Shown here one piece after another: positions 37,881 through 51,000 of a DNA stretch of 64,000 nt. Made by a program: the position numbers and the translations under genes. Position 1 is the stretch's first letter, and every line of letters begins with the position of its first letter. The notes beneath the pieces are model-generated. The model made no database searches. It had not been told where the DNA came from and was given only the letters and a program-made list of their open reading frames with translations. The DNA comes from Atrichornis clamosus (Eukaryota > Chordata > Aves > Passeriformes > Menuridae). Location of the stretch: contig WBMZ01012062.1 in the NCBI GenBank assembly GCA_013400975.1, positions 62,001 to 126,000 of the forward strand. Direction: 5' to 3'.

Positions 37881-39529
37881 GACGTGCTGGTAGACATCCA
37901 CCTCCTACTTTTCAGAGATCACTCTTTACTTCTAGAAAGACTTCCTCTCCTTGTTGCTTTTGATGAAATAAGCATGGGGTCAGATATCTGCACTTTCTTG
38001 AACAGAGAACCTCACATTGCATGCCATAGTCAAAATGCTGAGCTCCTGAAACAGGAATGCTGCTGGGGAGTCTGAAAGGAAACCACACACAATGGCATCG
38101 GTTTGGCTGCCCTGGCAGAGAATTGGTGGTGACTGTGGTACCACTGCATCACAGCCTGCAAACAGCAGCTTGTGGAGCCAGAAGAAGGAGCTGCACGAGT
38201 TGCTGGAAGTCTTGAACAAAGTGCAGCATCCATTAATAGTGACACACCAGTGGAAGTGAGCGTGGCTGCATTTTCAGGACCCAATTAGCATTAGGCATAC
38301 TTAATAAGGCAGGAATGCTTTTGAGAATATGAGATGCTGAAACAGTAGAAACTCAGGGAAGAATCTGAAAGTTTTGCCTCTGGGTAAACTGAAAGGATTA
38401 GCTGAAAATGCAGAGATAGTCCAGAAAGCAAAATAAGCAGTACAGATAACACAGCATGTAACTCCTTGTTTGCAATTTACCTACAGGAGAAAACTTAGGA
38501 AAGAAGCTTGTTAGAATATGATAAATCTTGTCCTCCATCTCGAGAAGAAGAAAAGGAGAAAATAATGGATATTTATTATTATAAGTTATACAATATTTTC
38601 TTTTCCACAGGGTCCAGCAAGACTTTTTAAAATGTCACATACATTTTAAAAAAAATACAAGGCCATATGCTGGAGAATCTTGGAAGAAAGACTAGTAGAA
38701 AGAGGGATGAGAGCTTGAAGAAGATGATGTGTCACATTTTTCAGCTACTCCAATGAATGTTTTGTGCTCCTCTTGGTTTCCTGTACCAAAAGCATTGTGT
38801 GTGAAGCAAACATATCTTTACAATACAAATTACACCCAAAAGCCTGCTTCACTGTCTAATCCAAGTGTCCCAGAAAATGAGTTTTCAGACTATAAAACTA
38901 CTAAATTGTAGATGGTAGTGTCTCACCTTGTGGCTTAATTTTGAAATCTCATTGTTCAAGATCATATTGGTGCTTTGCCTTGATGTCCAAGGGAGATATA
39001 ATTGTGGCAGCAATGACAAACTGGCTGGGGGGCAGTGGTTACTTTCCATTACTAACATCTGTTAGAGATTTTGGTGGTGCTTTACTTCGCTTAAAGAAAG
39101 TCCATAAGGTTGTTGCCTTTCTTGGATAGATTCCAAAGCTGGGTGGACACAGGCCAGAGCCACCACTCTGGTTGGTGATGGTCTGGGCAAGGGTCTTGGG
39201 CAAGAGATCTCCAGAGTGCTATCCCACCTCAGCCATTAAGTGAGGAAGAACAGCATTTACCTTCACTTGATGTTGTGTTTTGGGGGGATATCTCAACTAA
39301 GTAATGATGGGGATTTACAAAATTTGTGGGTACTGGAGATAGAATAAGGATTCTTGGCAAGAGGCAAAATTAGAGTTACTTCATTTAACTCTGGCAGGAG
39401 TTGAGGGGGAGGGTAAACCCTTGGAGGAAAATCAAGATCTCATAAATTAAATCGCTGGTGATGTTTTATCAGCCTACAAATTTGTTTCAGAAATGTAGGG
39501 GGGTTGTTCATTAATTAACAGTGCAAATT
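37881..39529. other. unique noncoding DNA, no gene recognised
   Basis: No supportable gene. Frames are short, and pairs on opposite strands overlap around 37980-38284. No repeat family was recognised. Sequence becomes progressively AT-richer toward the right edge. Confidence 0.6.
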
Positions 39530-39840
39530 TATTTCTTTTTGGTCATTATTATGCATTATTATGTAATTGTTATTATTAACAATAATTATTTATTTGTTCC
39601 TATTACCTTTAATAATAGCTAATTAAATTCATACATAGTGCATTTTATATATAATTATACATATATGTATATACACATATATATAATTATACATAATAGA
39701 TATTTATAAGTTATATTTATACATAATGCATTTAATAAAAATTAAATAATGTTATTATGTAATTGTTTTTNNNNNNNNNNNNNNNNNNNNNNNNNNNNNN
39801 NNNNNNNAGACATAATAATAAAATTATTATTTTGATAAAA
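39530..39840. repeat. AT-rich low-complexity tract with assembly gap
   Basis: The tract is built of TTATTA, TATATA and ATAATTATAC words and contains 37 N at 39771-39807. An 18-bp exact direct repeat occurs at 39646-39663 and 39678-39695, with a palindromic TACATATATGTA between them. It is probably an unstable microsatellite-like region. The gap length may not reflect the real sequence. Confidence 0.85.
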
Positions 39841-40466
39841 ATTCTATTATGTGTTGCTGGGTCTTTTAGCTTAAGTCTTCTATCAAAAGAGAATTCAGGT
39901 CAGCCGACATACTCTTGAGTGGACTGTGTAGGAAATACCCCATCATGTGTTGGGGTTTATAATGAGATTTATGAAATGCTATACTGCTGTTCTACTTGAT
40001 AAATAGTTGGCTTTTATTTAAAGAATTTTGTCCTAGCTACTGTTCTATGCAGAGCACAGAACAATATCTTTCCATGGAATATCTACACTTAAAAAATATT
40101 TACCCTATGATATCTGTAAAGTAAATGTTACTTTATAAATTGGAATATTTGTCACTCCAAGGAGTTGTTTGTCTTTTCCCAGAAATAGTCATGCAGTACA
40201 ATGAGAGTATTTACCCTTCAATTTAACCAGCAAATATTTGTAGGCCACCATCTTTTATGTCCACCACCTGCTCTCAAGGCATCTCACTGCCAAAAAATTT
40301 TTTCTCATTTTTTTTCCATTTTTATGGTGAGTTGTTTGTTCCAAGATTTTTTACGTCTTTTCCTGAACTGTCGCCTTCCCGTTGATCACCATGTTCTGGG
40401 AACACAGGACCAAGGAACAGGATCGCGTTTCCATACACCTGAGGCAGAGCAACAACAGACCGTACA
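39841..40466. other. unique noncoding DNA between the AT tract and a CR1 tail
   Basis: Nothing is recognised beyond a 90-codon open frame that runs straight into the CR1 tail at 40467, which argues against coding. Confidence 0.6.
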
Positions 40467-40560
40467 ATCATAGAATCAAAGAATCAAAGAATGGTTTGGG
40501 ATAGAAGGGTCCTTAAAGATCATCTTGTTCCAACTCCACAAGCCAGGGTTATTTTGTAGC
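40467..40560 (-). mobile_element. CR1 LINE 3' tail fragment (antisense)
   Basis: ATCATAGAATCAAAGAATCA, then AAGAATGGTTTGGGATAGAA, GGGTCCTTAAAGATCATC and TTGTTCCAACTCC give the antisense 3' end of an avian CR1 element. The terminal octamer-type tail has three degenerate units (ATAGAATC, AAAGAATC, AAAGAATG). Similarity ends near 40545. It has no coding content. Confidence 0.92.
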
Positions 40561-43500
40561 ACACAACAGGCTCAGGTAAAATTTGGTGTCTGATGTCCCC
40601 CTATGGGTTTATGGGTTATTTCTCCAACCAAATAGCTGGAAATTAGTTTCCTCTTGAGATTTCCTTTAATTTTCTGTGAGTTTTTTAAGTCTCTCATTTT
40701 AATACCCTTCTTTTTGTAGAGCAGGATCTTATGGTATAAGTTGTCCTGCTTCAATAAGGATTCTTAATTTTTTTTTTGTTTCACCTGTATTTTAAAAATA
40801 ATGCTCTCTTAGTTCCTCTCAAATATTCCTAGAGTTCTTAAGCATTACATCCGCTTCCTAAAAAATGCAGATAATACAGCAAAAATTACTGGTAAGCACA
40901 AAACCACAGAAATGATACTTGATTATTTTTAAACTAAATTAATGAAGATATTAATATGTTGCCAGGCTGGAGGCCTTAATCCCTTAGTGGAGTCCCTTTT
41001 TCCCACAAAAATATTGTTCCGGACTATCAAAAAAGGAGGTGACTTATAAACTGAAGGATTCCTTTCACTTTTCATCAGAACAATAATCTCTGTGCTTTTT
41101 TAAACTTTCTGCTTCCTTGGTATAAAAGGAAACTCTCTTTTGCTCTGTACATTGTTGATCTGAGCCACATCTGAATGTTTTCATGGAATATGCAGTGTTC
41201 TAAGTCTAGATCACTTCAAATTTAAACAGAAAAGTCTTACATCAAGCTCCATGCTTTCTATTGGTGCCTGATATTATATTTGTAACACAATTGCCAGTTC
41301 AGGAAATATTTGCCATGTGGATAAACAATCCATTGGTCACAGAAGTACTTGTGCGTGCAAGACAACAGCAGGAGCTACACCTTTTCAGAATTCTACAGAA
41401 GTACACTCAGACAAAGAACCAGCCCAAGGTGATTTATACCCCTTACCACTGCAGGCTGAGTACGTCAGGGATGCTGGTGGATTTATCCTGCTGGAGCCTC
41501 TGTTCCCTGTTACAGAACTGGATCTGATCACGGGGGCTTGCAGGTCAGAACCAGGAGAGAATGTGAGGCTGACTCCTGGAGGGAAACTCACCGTGGTGAG
41601 TAAGGTGCTGGCAGGGAAAGGGACATCCATGTGCTGTCCATGGGCACCGCAGCAGCTGATGCTCCAGGTGTACAGGAGAAGGTGTGTTTGGGCAGGTAGG
41701 GCCATGAAGAGCAGAATTTCCTAATGCAATCGGCTGGAGACATTGAAAGGAGGTGATCGTGGTTAGGGGCATGTAACTGCAGGAATCTGAAAGCCTGTTT
41801 TTTGAGTCATCTGTGGTGGCTGGATGCACAGGCATGGACCTCTGGAGTTGACAGGGGATGTGGGGTAGAGAGAAGATAGTAATTTCCTAAGCAGTGTTCC
41901 CAAAGGAAGAATCACAGCCGAGCTAGATACACCTTTATCAGCTCTTGTTCCCTTACAGAAGAAAACGATTTCCAGAAAATATTGAATTACTTTCCTTCTA
42001 TCCAAAATATTCTTTTCTTTCTTCTTCTTCTTTTCTTCTTTTTCTTTTTCTTTTTTTTTTTCCCTAAAATTTAACCCAGATCCCATAGAATGTAGCATGT
42101 ATATATGCAAGACAGACTGGAAGGTACCTCTGTTACCCTGTTGATTCACTCAGAGAGGAATGTGCAAAAGTACATTTCTTAGCTGACAAGCACTCTAGAG
42201 GAAATTCCTGTTCTCCAAGAGAGGAGAAAGGAGAAGACAAGGCTGTGCTCTCTTGGATGTCTCTGTAGCATGCTGCAACTCACAGCCTTCACTGCAAGGG
42301 AGGAAGGCAGTCTCCTGTGTCCTGTAGTTGGGAGGCTTTTCCGTGAGAGCCACAATAGAGATTTCTCAGAAGTACTTTATAAGTCTTCTGGTTAGAAATT
42401 AAATTAGGAAAAAATCCCTGGAAGCAAAAACTGGCTAAAACATGGCTAGAACTAGATAAAATGTGGCCACACCTTGAGGAGCAATTCAACACAGACAGCA
42501 CAGTGAGATGGTCTGCGACAACCTGGGAATCCTTTTTCACCTTGGCTTTCTGTTCTGATTATTGATAAATATTTCAGTAGTTCTGAACAAATACAAATAT
42601 CTCAAGGTAACATTATCTAATTAAAGTGTTTCACAAATTCTCTAGATTATTGTTTCCTATTTTCTCCTAAGCATCCTTAGCAAAACTGAATCTCTTGACT
42701 AATTTGTGGTCGTTTGCACTGGAAATCTAGCATCTTTTCTGGTTGGAGCTAAGCTTATTAAAAAAAAATATAAATAGCACATTCCAAAACGGCAGCCAAA
42801 TTTTTAGCAAAATACATTTGCATGGATTTCTTCCCAGAGCAGAAATTCCTCTTTTTGCAACTGTGTGCAATTTATGACCACTCAGAAAATATGAGCCATG
42901 TTCTCTCCTCTTTTATACAGCATAAGCTTCAGTGAAATCAAATTACACTGATGTAAAACCATTGTAAATGAGATCAGAATCACAGTCTGCCTCACCCAAG
43001 ACAAAACTGTTTTGTGGCTAAATAATTTCATTTTGTGATTAATTTAATATTAGTGATGGGGTCCAAATGTGTTCTGTAAACTGCTTTATGAATAAAATTT
43101 CATTCTCTGAGGTCAGTGAGATACAAATGAAAAACATTCTATTATCAAAAGTGCCACAGTTTTTTGTGAAATGTTTCCTTTTATACAAACTTCCTATTCT
43201 TCTTGAAATCCAATCATTGACTTTGAGAGATTCCTTCACTGAATCTTTGGGGTTTTTTACTCTAGAAGCTTTTTTTACTTAGTTGGTTAATTATTGCAGA
43301 ATATATTCACTGTTGTTGCTGTGTCCTCCTAGCTAAGGTCAAGGATTGTTTTACTGGGAGACTAATTCATATCCATAGCTTGATTTGTTACTTTTATAAT
43401 TAGCCAGCTAAACTAACAGTTTATAAAATTGCATTGGCACAAAGAAAATCAACTTGGATTCAAAAGGACATGATGTGCCCAGTGTTTGCAGAATATTAAT

Positions 43501-43657
43501 TGTGACTGGAATAAATATTGATTATGCCCTTTGTAAAATGACCGATAAACATTTCAGTATTCTTTAAACAGAAGCTGTTTGTTCCTGATAGATTGCTGTA
43601 CTTTCCCTGAGGAAAAATAGAGAAAAGAAGTTGGGGAACGCTGCATTAGATGTGGGA
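40561..43657. other. unique noncoding DNA with a polypyrimidine run
   Basis: No gene is recognised. The region 41317-41724 has open frames of 88-135 codons in two plus frames and 96-106 in minus frames over the same bases. That is the pattern of a GC-richer patch low in stop codons. A pyrimidine-only run lies at 42010-42064. The stretch 43380-43620 resembles a conserved noncoding element in texture, with TAATTAGC and GATAAACA words, but this is not proven. Confidence 0.55.
42010..42064. repeat. polypyrimidine low-complexity run
   Basis: Fifty-five consecutive C/T bases on the plus strand, mostly TTC and TTTTC units ending in a T-run and CCC. It is degenerate compared with the tract at 25275 and fully assembled. 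Confidence 0.9.
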
Positions 43658-43796
43658 AAAATACTCAACAAATTATCTTATTAACAGAAATTTGTGCAAC
43701 CTCTACATAATTTTAATTAGAGAGGTTGCACAAAATACTCAACAAATTATCTTATTAACAGAAATTTGTGCAACCTCTACATAATTTTAATTAGAG
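43658..43796. repeat. 65-bp duplication with inverted 9-bp filler
   Basis: Bases 43658-43722 are repeated exactly at 43732-43796. The 9 bases between the copies (43723-43731) together with their flanks form AGAGGTTGCACAAA at 43721-43734. This is the exact reverse complement of TTTGTGCAACCTCT found inside both copies (43691-43704 and 43765-43778). The locus can therefore fold into a 14-bp stem with a 16-nt loop. The simplest explanation is template switching during replication: a brief copy from the opposite strand, then a return upstream. Confidence 0.93.
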
Positions 43797-46700
43797 TCTT
43801 AATTTTATTCATTCCAAGTCTGCTGGTGTGAAAAAAAAGAGCTGTACTGGACGATGTTTCATAAACTCTAAGTTAAAGATCAGATACCGTTCTGCAGGAA
43901 TTACTGTATCACATCAATTAATATAATGCTCAGATCTGGTATAGACTAGTCTTAATAATGCAACTTCTGTTGTAGTTCATAAAGCTGAGAAAAAGAAACT
44001 ACATCTTGCCTTTTGTTCTGTCCTGATGCAAATATAAACATAATATATTCTCAGTCTTCTCTGGAAACTCATTATTCATCCAGGTTTTGGCTTCTGAAAA
44101 TCACCAAATTCTGCACTTTTTAATGCAGAGATGACAGTCATCCAGTAGAATGAAGATATTATCTCATTTCTCACACTTTAGTTATTTTAAATCTTAATTT
44201 CTGAGGTTATAGCCCCTTCTAAACTGCAAGGCTCCTTGGATCAATGTCACCAAGGTTCAAACCATTTTTCCTTCCTGTAGTATGGTTTGTAAGGATTATG
44301 GCATTAAAAAGGAAAAAAAATTACCTCTATTCTCAGTCTCTTTTGTTGCCCATCTTTTAACATCCTCTGATTAAATTTGATTTTAAGATTGTGGTTACCT
44401 TCCTTGCTGGCTCCCCTTAAACAATCATCATTTTTCCTTTTAGGGAACAATGTTCAGATCTCAGCATTCTCTCAAGCTCATTTTATTCAGGCAGCTCACT
44501 GACTATTTCCATCTCTAAGCACTTAGATTTTACTTCTGTCTGACCAGTTCTCTGCCTGTGCACCCTTTGTCAGGGACATCAACATCCAGCAGCTCTTCAG
44601 GCCTCTCCAGTTGTCTGCAGATGCCATTTCCAGAACTTTGATTACAGTCTACCTTCCCATAACACCTCTTGGATAAAATGCAGTCTGACATACAGATTGA
44701 AGAGAAGAGGTTAATTGAGAATATATAATTGATTCTGTGCTTATGTTCACAGACCAGTGTGCTGAATCTAGATAAAAAGCCACAAAATTATGTGTTCCTG
44801 GCCACCTAAGCTGGGGCAAACCTTATTACCACCATTCTGTCTAGATTGTATTGATAGAAATTTGCGTAAAGACAAATTTCTTTTTTTTACATCCTGACAT
44901 ACTGAAATAATGGCACCTAATGGAAATCGATATTTTCATTAGTGGTACTACTCCTCAACAATATTCTGTTTTAGTGAGGAAGGACTGATGAGGAAGGACA
45001 GTCCCCTGGATGCGTGTTCAAGGATTACAGTGTGTGTTACTTCTATTACGCTCACTGCAAAGGGACAGAAATTTCTGCAGTAATTTCTTTGTCTGAGGCT
45101 GCTCCCATCACTGGACGTGATTTCCTTGTTAGCCAGACAACCCAGCCAATATTACATTGGGTCCTGTGAGTAAAAGTGTCTGCTTATTCTGTCATTCATA
45201 ACCTAAGATCCCAGGTAGCAGATTTACTGAACTCTGTATAAATAAACAAGACTAAGTTATTGCTTGATCTTACTTTCACTCTCCAGAACATATCCCGATC
45301 ATCTGTGGAGACCTCCCACTTTGAATTTACACACAAGCACCCAGCACAGGGAGCATTTGCACTATAAGTGAGAAAACGCTCATAGCAAGGAAGTCATCCA
45401 ATACGTTCTCCCATGTGAGAGAGAGCAAACCCTATTCCACTCATGCACCATGAGATTTTGTTCCCTGCACACAAATGAAGAGTAGGCATGGTGCTTTCTA
45501 GACTCAAACTACCAACCACTCTTCCAGTTAAGCAGAACCAGTTCTGGCAAGAAAAGCAGACATTGTGCTGGTCCTTGACCCATAACAGCAGAATCAAGGG
45601 AACAAGAAGGCAAGTGAGATGGAATTAATGAGACTGAACTGCCTTTCATGTTTTGGAAAGTCCTTGTGGGAAATCAGTCTCCAGAAGAAACGCTTGCAAA
45701 ATGAAAAAGCTTCTTGAGTATTTTACTTCAAGGTTCATTGTGCCTGGCTTTGCAGCCATTCTGGGCAGAGATGGGTACAAGCCACTTGGATGTCCAGTTG
45801 GATGAAAACTGACTCACAGTTTCGACTTGCCACTTTTCTTCAACATTCTCTTGTAACAGATGCCTCAAGCAGACCTCCATGGGCAACTTTCTGTTAAGGC
45901 TAAGCACATGCAGTACAGCCCTTCTGCATGGCCCTCTCTGGCAGCACCAAATACACTTGTCTGAATGGATGACTGAACAAATTAATCTATCAAAGAGGTA
46001 ATATCTTATGAGAAAGAGAGAATGTCTCAGAGGGGGACCAATAATTGGGACTACTGCATGCAGGAGCTAAAGCGCAGTCTGAAACTAATATTAAAAAACC
46101 AACATTTTTTATCTGTTTCTGACATTTAAATCAGAAAATCCCAAATCTGTGTAGTGGCCAGTGAAACAGCACGCTTAAAAATAGCTTTAAGTGTCAGGAT
46201 AGCCAATTAACCTTGAATAATGTGAACTGAGCAAAGCACAAAACCCCTACGTCTTTCCCTAGTGGAGCAGGCTGAGGCCACCTGGGGCAGTGTGCTGTCT
46301 CCAATGACACCTAATGACCAATCTTTCAAAGGAGGCACAAATTTTCAGGAAGCTACTAATTACTCCTTGCTGGAATGGAAGCATAGCTGATACAGCTTCT
46401 GATCAGTTTATGCTTGGACTAGAAGCCCCTGCATGTTTTTCTTGGTCAGTGTAATTGTGTTTTCTATTAACACTGAATAACTTTCTTTTTCAAAAATACC
46501 AAAATCCAGTACTGATAATGGTTGTTTATCCTCATCTTGAGTTGACAGAAAAAAAGTTATAGCCCATTTTTCTTTAAAAACAAACCCGAAACAACAGTGG
46601 TCTGGTTACACCCGTACTGTGGGAAGTAGAAATTACAAGTAAGAGATTTTTTCACACATGTGAATCAATTCTGCTAATTCCTGACAGCACTGCGGACAAC

Positions 46701-48090
46701 AGCCCAAAATATTAAACTTACAGGAAGCCTGGCCATTCTCTCTCTCTTCCCCCCCCACCAACTCCCCCACCCCAAGGACAGCAAATTAGTGGAAGAATTA
46801 CCAAAATACCTGGTTGTAGAAAGCTTAGGTTAGAAGGGGGCAGTCCTAACTTTCTTTTCAGAAAGAAAGCTTTCCCTCTTGGTTGCTGAATTCAATCTAT
46901 TCTAGGATGAATATCATTAAAAAAATAATATTGCTCTCAATTGACGTTAGCTATCTCATAGACTGAAAAATGAAAACATTTCAAAAAGATTTGTTTTTAT
47001 GACTTCAGTTAATGTTTTCAAAACAAAATTAAAGACAATAGAACTGGAAAGGTAATTTGCTGCTGTCTTCAGCTTGCTGATTGCTTAGTCTTTGGTTTTC
47101 ACATCTATAAATTGGTAATTTTAGTCCTTTCATGCAGGTGCTTTATCCAAGGTTCCTTGGGGCACTGAGGACTGTGGCAACCTGGCTTTTCCAAGGCAGG
47201 CAGTGAGTGGAAAAGGGGTCTTCTCATCATGGGAACTATTACTGTCTGCCTATTGTCCATTTAGGCAGAAAGACATAAGGATTTGAAAGACGCAATTGCT
47301 CTGTGGAACTGCTTTAGAGAGAAAGGGAGATTACTCCCGTGTTGGTTTTATCACACCATATGTAACTTAAACACATAACAATTTATAAAATGGAAAGACA
47401 GGAAAAGGGACATAATGAGGTTCTTCTCTCCAATAACAATGTTAACAAACATCCAAGGGTGTTTTATAAATATTCAGATGGGGTCTGAGGCTGACCAGCA
47501 GCTGATGGCAGCATCAACTTTCACCATCACAGTTCTGAAATTTTATTCTATAGCATGGGTGTTTTGGGATAGGGAGAAGAGGAGAAAAGAAATGTGGAAT
47601 AAAATATTAAAAATCTCTAGGAAAAACATCAAAGGGAAAGAAGAATTTGGCACTGAGATTCCTTCTATCATGGATCTAAATTATGTTGTGGGAGCAGCAT
47701 GAAAGAGGGTTTGAGGGCTTTTGTAATTTAGATTTTTCACTGAAAAATGAATGTTCTTTTCAGAGGTTAGAAACCATTGCCTCAGAAAGTACTTCTTACA
47801 TCTCAAAATAACCAGGTTGTACCTCTTCTGATGGCAAAGGAAAGCTACAATGGTTTAAGTAGTCAAAAAGTATTTTTAATGCTATCAAGGGAGTACATTC
47901 TCTTTGGAACATAAAATATATAAAAGGAGCATTCATTTTTTTCTTCTGCCTAATAAATTTGAACTATTTGAACTATTCTAGTCAAAATTTCTGAAGAGCA
48001 AAATATTTTTTTCTCTTCAGAATAGTAACGGAAAATTTTAATTTTAAATTCAGTTACAAGAACCTGATGAGGCAGATTTAATGTGATGTC
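43797..48090. other. unique noncoding DNA, no gene recognised
   Basis: Few open frames above 60 codons occur here, and none has a domain. The longest (47415-47702, 95 codons) begins with ATG but is Lys- and Ile-rich in AT-rich DNA and unremarkable. A short C-run lies near 46750-46785. No mobile elements or RNA genes were recognised. Confidence 0.65.
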
Positions 48091-51000
48091 TGGAATTCAG
48101 TCTTAAGTCTACAGAGGTCAGTGTATTGGAATAAATCATCTCTTACAGATTTTTTAAACTAAATGAAGAATGTACATTTTACGATGTGGAAATGTTGATT
48201 TATTTGCATAGTATTTTTTTTGCTTCACAAACATAATTTTCAGTTGTCTAAAACCACTGCAGGACTTTACAACATCTAATAAAAATACAAAAATCTTGAA
48301 GAAAATGAGGTAGCCAAATAAAACCTTTTTTTAAATAAATGTCTCAGAACTACATGTAGTAGTCAGGTATCAACTGTCAGCCAACTAGTAAACTTTTTTC
48401 TTTTTATATCCTTCATCCTTAAAAAGTAGCAATGAATCTCATTATTTTCCATACTGGCCACCAACTTAAAAGGGAATAAAATAGCAGAGATAGACCAAGG
48501 AAAAGACAAGTAACTTGAAGATGTAAAAGGCAGTGTGCCTCACTAAGGTGTGTTAGTGGAGGGGCACTTTTCATTTCTGAATTCTATTTGAAATTATAAA
48601 TCAAAGGTAGCTTAGTCAGGATCTAGAGCACCTGCAAACATTTCATAGTGCTTTCAAAAGAGGTGTTAGCAAAAAAATTAAATAAAATTTCTTCTATCCT
48701 TGTGCCTCAACACAGAGAATAAAATTAGTCATTTTCATGCACTGACAAAACAGTGGTGCAAATTTATGGAAGTTTATGTATAAATATGCATATGAATAAC
48801 ACATAGAGAACCTTCATGTGATGACAAATAGAAGAAACATCTGAGATGTTTGTTAAAATTCTGTGTGGGTTCAGCCGTGCTGCATTCACCAGCAAACACA
48901 AATCAACCACTGCTTTAATAAACTGCAGTGAAAAGAAAGACAACTGTGGAAGCTGTGGAAGGTTTTTGAAAGGGGAGGATGGTCTCCAGAAGGTAGTCGG
49001 AGGAAATGATGGAACTGCTGTGTAGTACAGGATATAGCCACACAAGAATCATAGAAAAAGGGCATTTAAAGTGTGAATTAACAATGGTACAAAAAAGCCA
49101 CTGAACGGGTATGATTTCTGAAAGTGGCCATAAGACTAGAATTTATCTTTAATGTGCTAAACACAGGAGAATTTTTCAAAATAAAAGTCTTGTGTTTACA
49201 GATGGGAAATACCCATACTTTGGTCAAGTGCCCCTTCACATTCAGAGTCATTAAAATCAAAGAATATGTTCATTTCTTCCCTACCACACTACTGAGCAAT
49301 GATATTAAATTCAGAGAGCTGAAGTTTCTTGGCTATATTCTCAGTTCCCTATCTCCAGTCTCTTCTCAATATACCCTGCTTTCCCTGTTCCTCTGCTGTA
49401 CTTTCTTCCTTCTGTTCAATTCCCTCTGCCCTTCGCGTGTGCGCCAGCCTTCCCTTCTGCTTTTTGCCTGTTTTGTTCAGCTCAGTGCAGCTTCTTTGTT
49501 TCACAGACTACAGCACCTGTTGTGTTTGTACTTTGATAAATCCACAGGACTTCTGATTCAGTTGAGCTACCTGAGATTTGGGAGTGAATAATAGATAGTG
49601 GTACAGTGGCTGGCAGTGCATTTCTTCAATGCATTTGAAGAGAGGCAGAATCAAAAGGAAATGCCTCAAATCTGAATGAGCACAATCTCTGAGAGCTCCT
49701 CCCTGCTCCAACTAAAAGATTTTTGTGGAGCAGAACATGGGAGCCAGCAGCACCTTCCCTTTCCCCACACCATATTTACAACACTGGTCAGTGGTCACCC
49801 TAGGTTACTAGATTTTCCCTCTTTTCCCTTCACTTTGCTTCCTCTGATAAGTGATGACTTTTTAACCAAAGGCAATCATTTCTAGAAGAGTGAAGACAGC
49901 AGACAGAAAGTAAATGGTTAGGAAATAAGTGTCCTGCTTCTTTCCCTCCATGCCTCCCCCTCTCCCACTGAACTCCATCAGCCTCCTTTTACTGCTTCAT
50001 GCTTCATGCTGAGATTCATAGGATCTGCTAACTAATGCTGGCTAAGTCTTAGTAACTAACAGATATTTGATAATCTCCAAGCATAAGAATATGTATTATC
50101 ATCAGTAGTACTGAAAAGCTAGTTTCCATTATTTCTATAAATGTTTTTCTTTGCAAACTCCACACTATAATTTATGATGAAGTTAATCATAAATTATGAC
50201 TTAAATTATTCACACTATTGTTAAAGAAATGCACAGTAGAAGCATGCTGCAAATAGGATTAACATACAGATTTAAAATTTTCATGAGGCTCAAGGAACGG
50301 AATAAACTACTAGAATTTCATGAATTAGAAGTCAGAGAATCCTTTTCCACCACCCTTTGCCTCCCACACCACAAAAATATCTCCAGCAAAACCACCAACA
50401 AACCCAAAAGCACAGATAACAGAAGAGAAAAGTGATGAGGGATTAATAGGGTTTATCTTGACCCTGGGATTAACTCCACCTAGGAGAGATCAGATACAGA
50501 TTATCTTTCCTGGGTTGTATCTGGTATCATAATTCTATTTTATATGACATAGGATACATCTGGATGCCAACGTTCTCATCAGCATATGAAGCACACAGAA
50601 CTTAAGCAAGAAAATACTAAGCATCTCTGCAATTAATTCAAAATGGAATTATTTTGTTATTACAGCCACATGTAGAAGTATATAGGGGTTTTTACATATG
50701 CAACAGAAAGGGTGAAGCAGCCAGAGTTGGAATGAATGACTTGAAGCTGATTTGTTCCACAGAATGTCTCTAAGTCTAAAAGTATTCTGTGTATTCCAGG
50801 ACAGGACAGGCTAGAAACCAAGGGAAAATTTATTTTTAAACTACACTGAGACAAACCTGTCTTTGGCAATAGAGTGGTTTAGAGTGGATTTATGAGTTCT
50901 GCTGAAACAGATAACTAGCAGAGTCCTAGTCTCTTTTACATACATTCAAGATTTTTACACAGATTTGTTTAGCTGCATCTCATCTCTTTTAGATTCCGTT

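Noticed and set aside
41261..41835. Cluster of 88-135 codon frames on both strands
   Set aside because: Four overlapping frames are open at once, which marks low stop density and not a gene. No known protein is recognised.
44871..44896. 9-bp inverted repeat AGAAATTTG / CAAATTTCT
   Set aside because: Short AT-rich arms are expected by chance in a window of this size.
49124..49591. 155-codon plus-strand frame with hydrophobic stretches resembling membrane segments
   Set aside because: The hydrophobic part is a reading of pyrimidine-rich DNA (TTC, CTT, TCC). A second frame over the same bases is also open.
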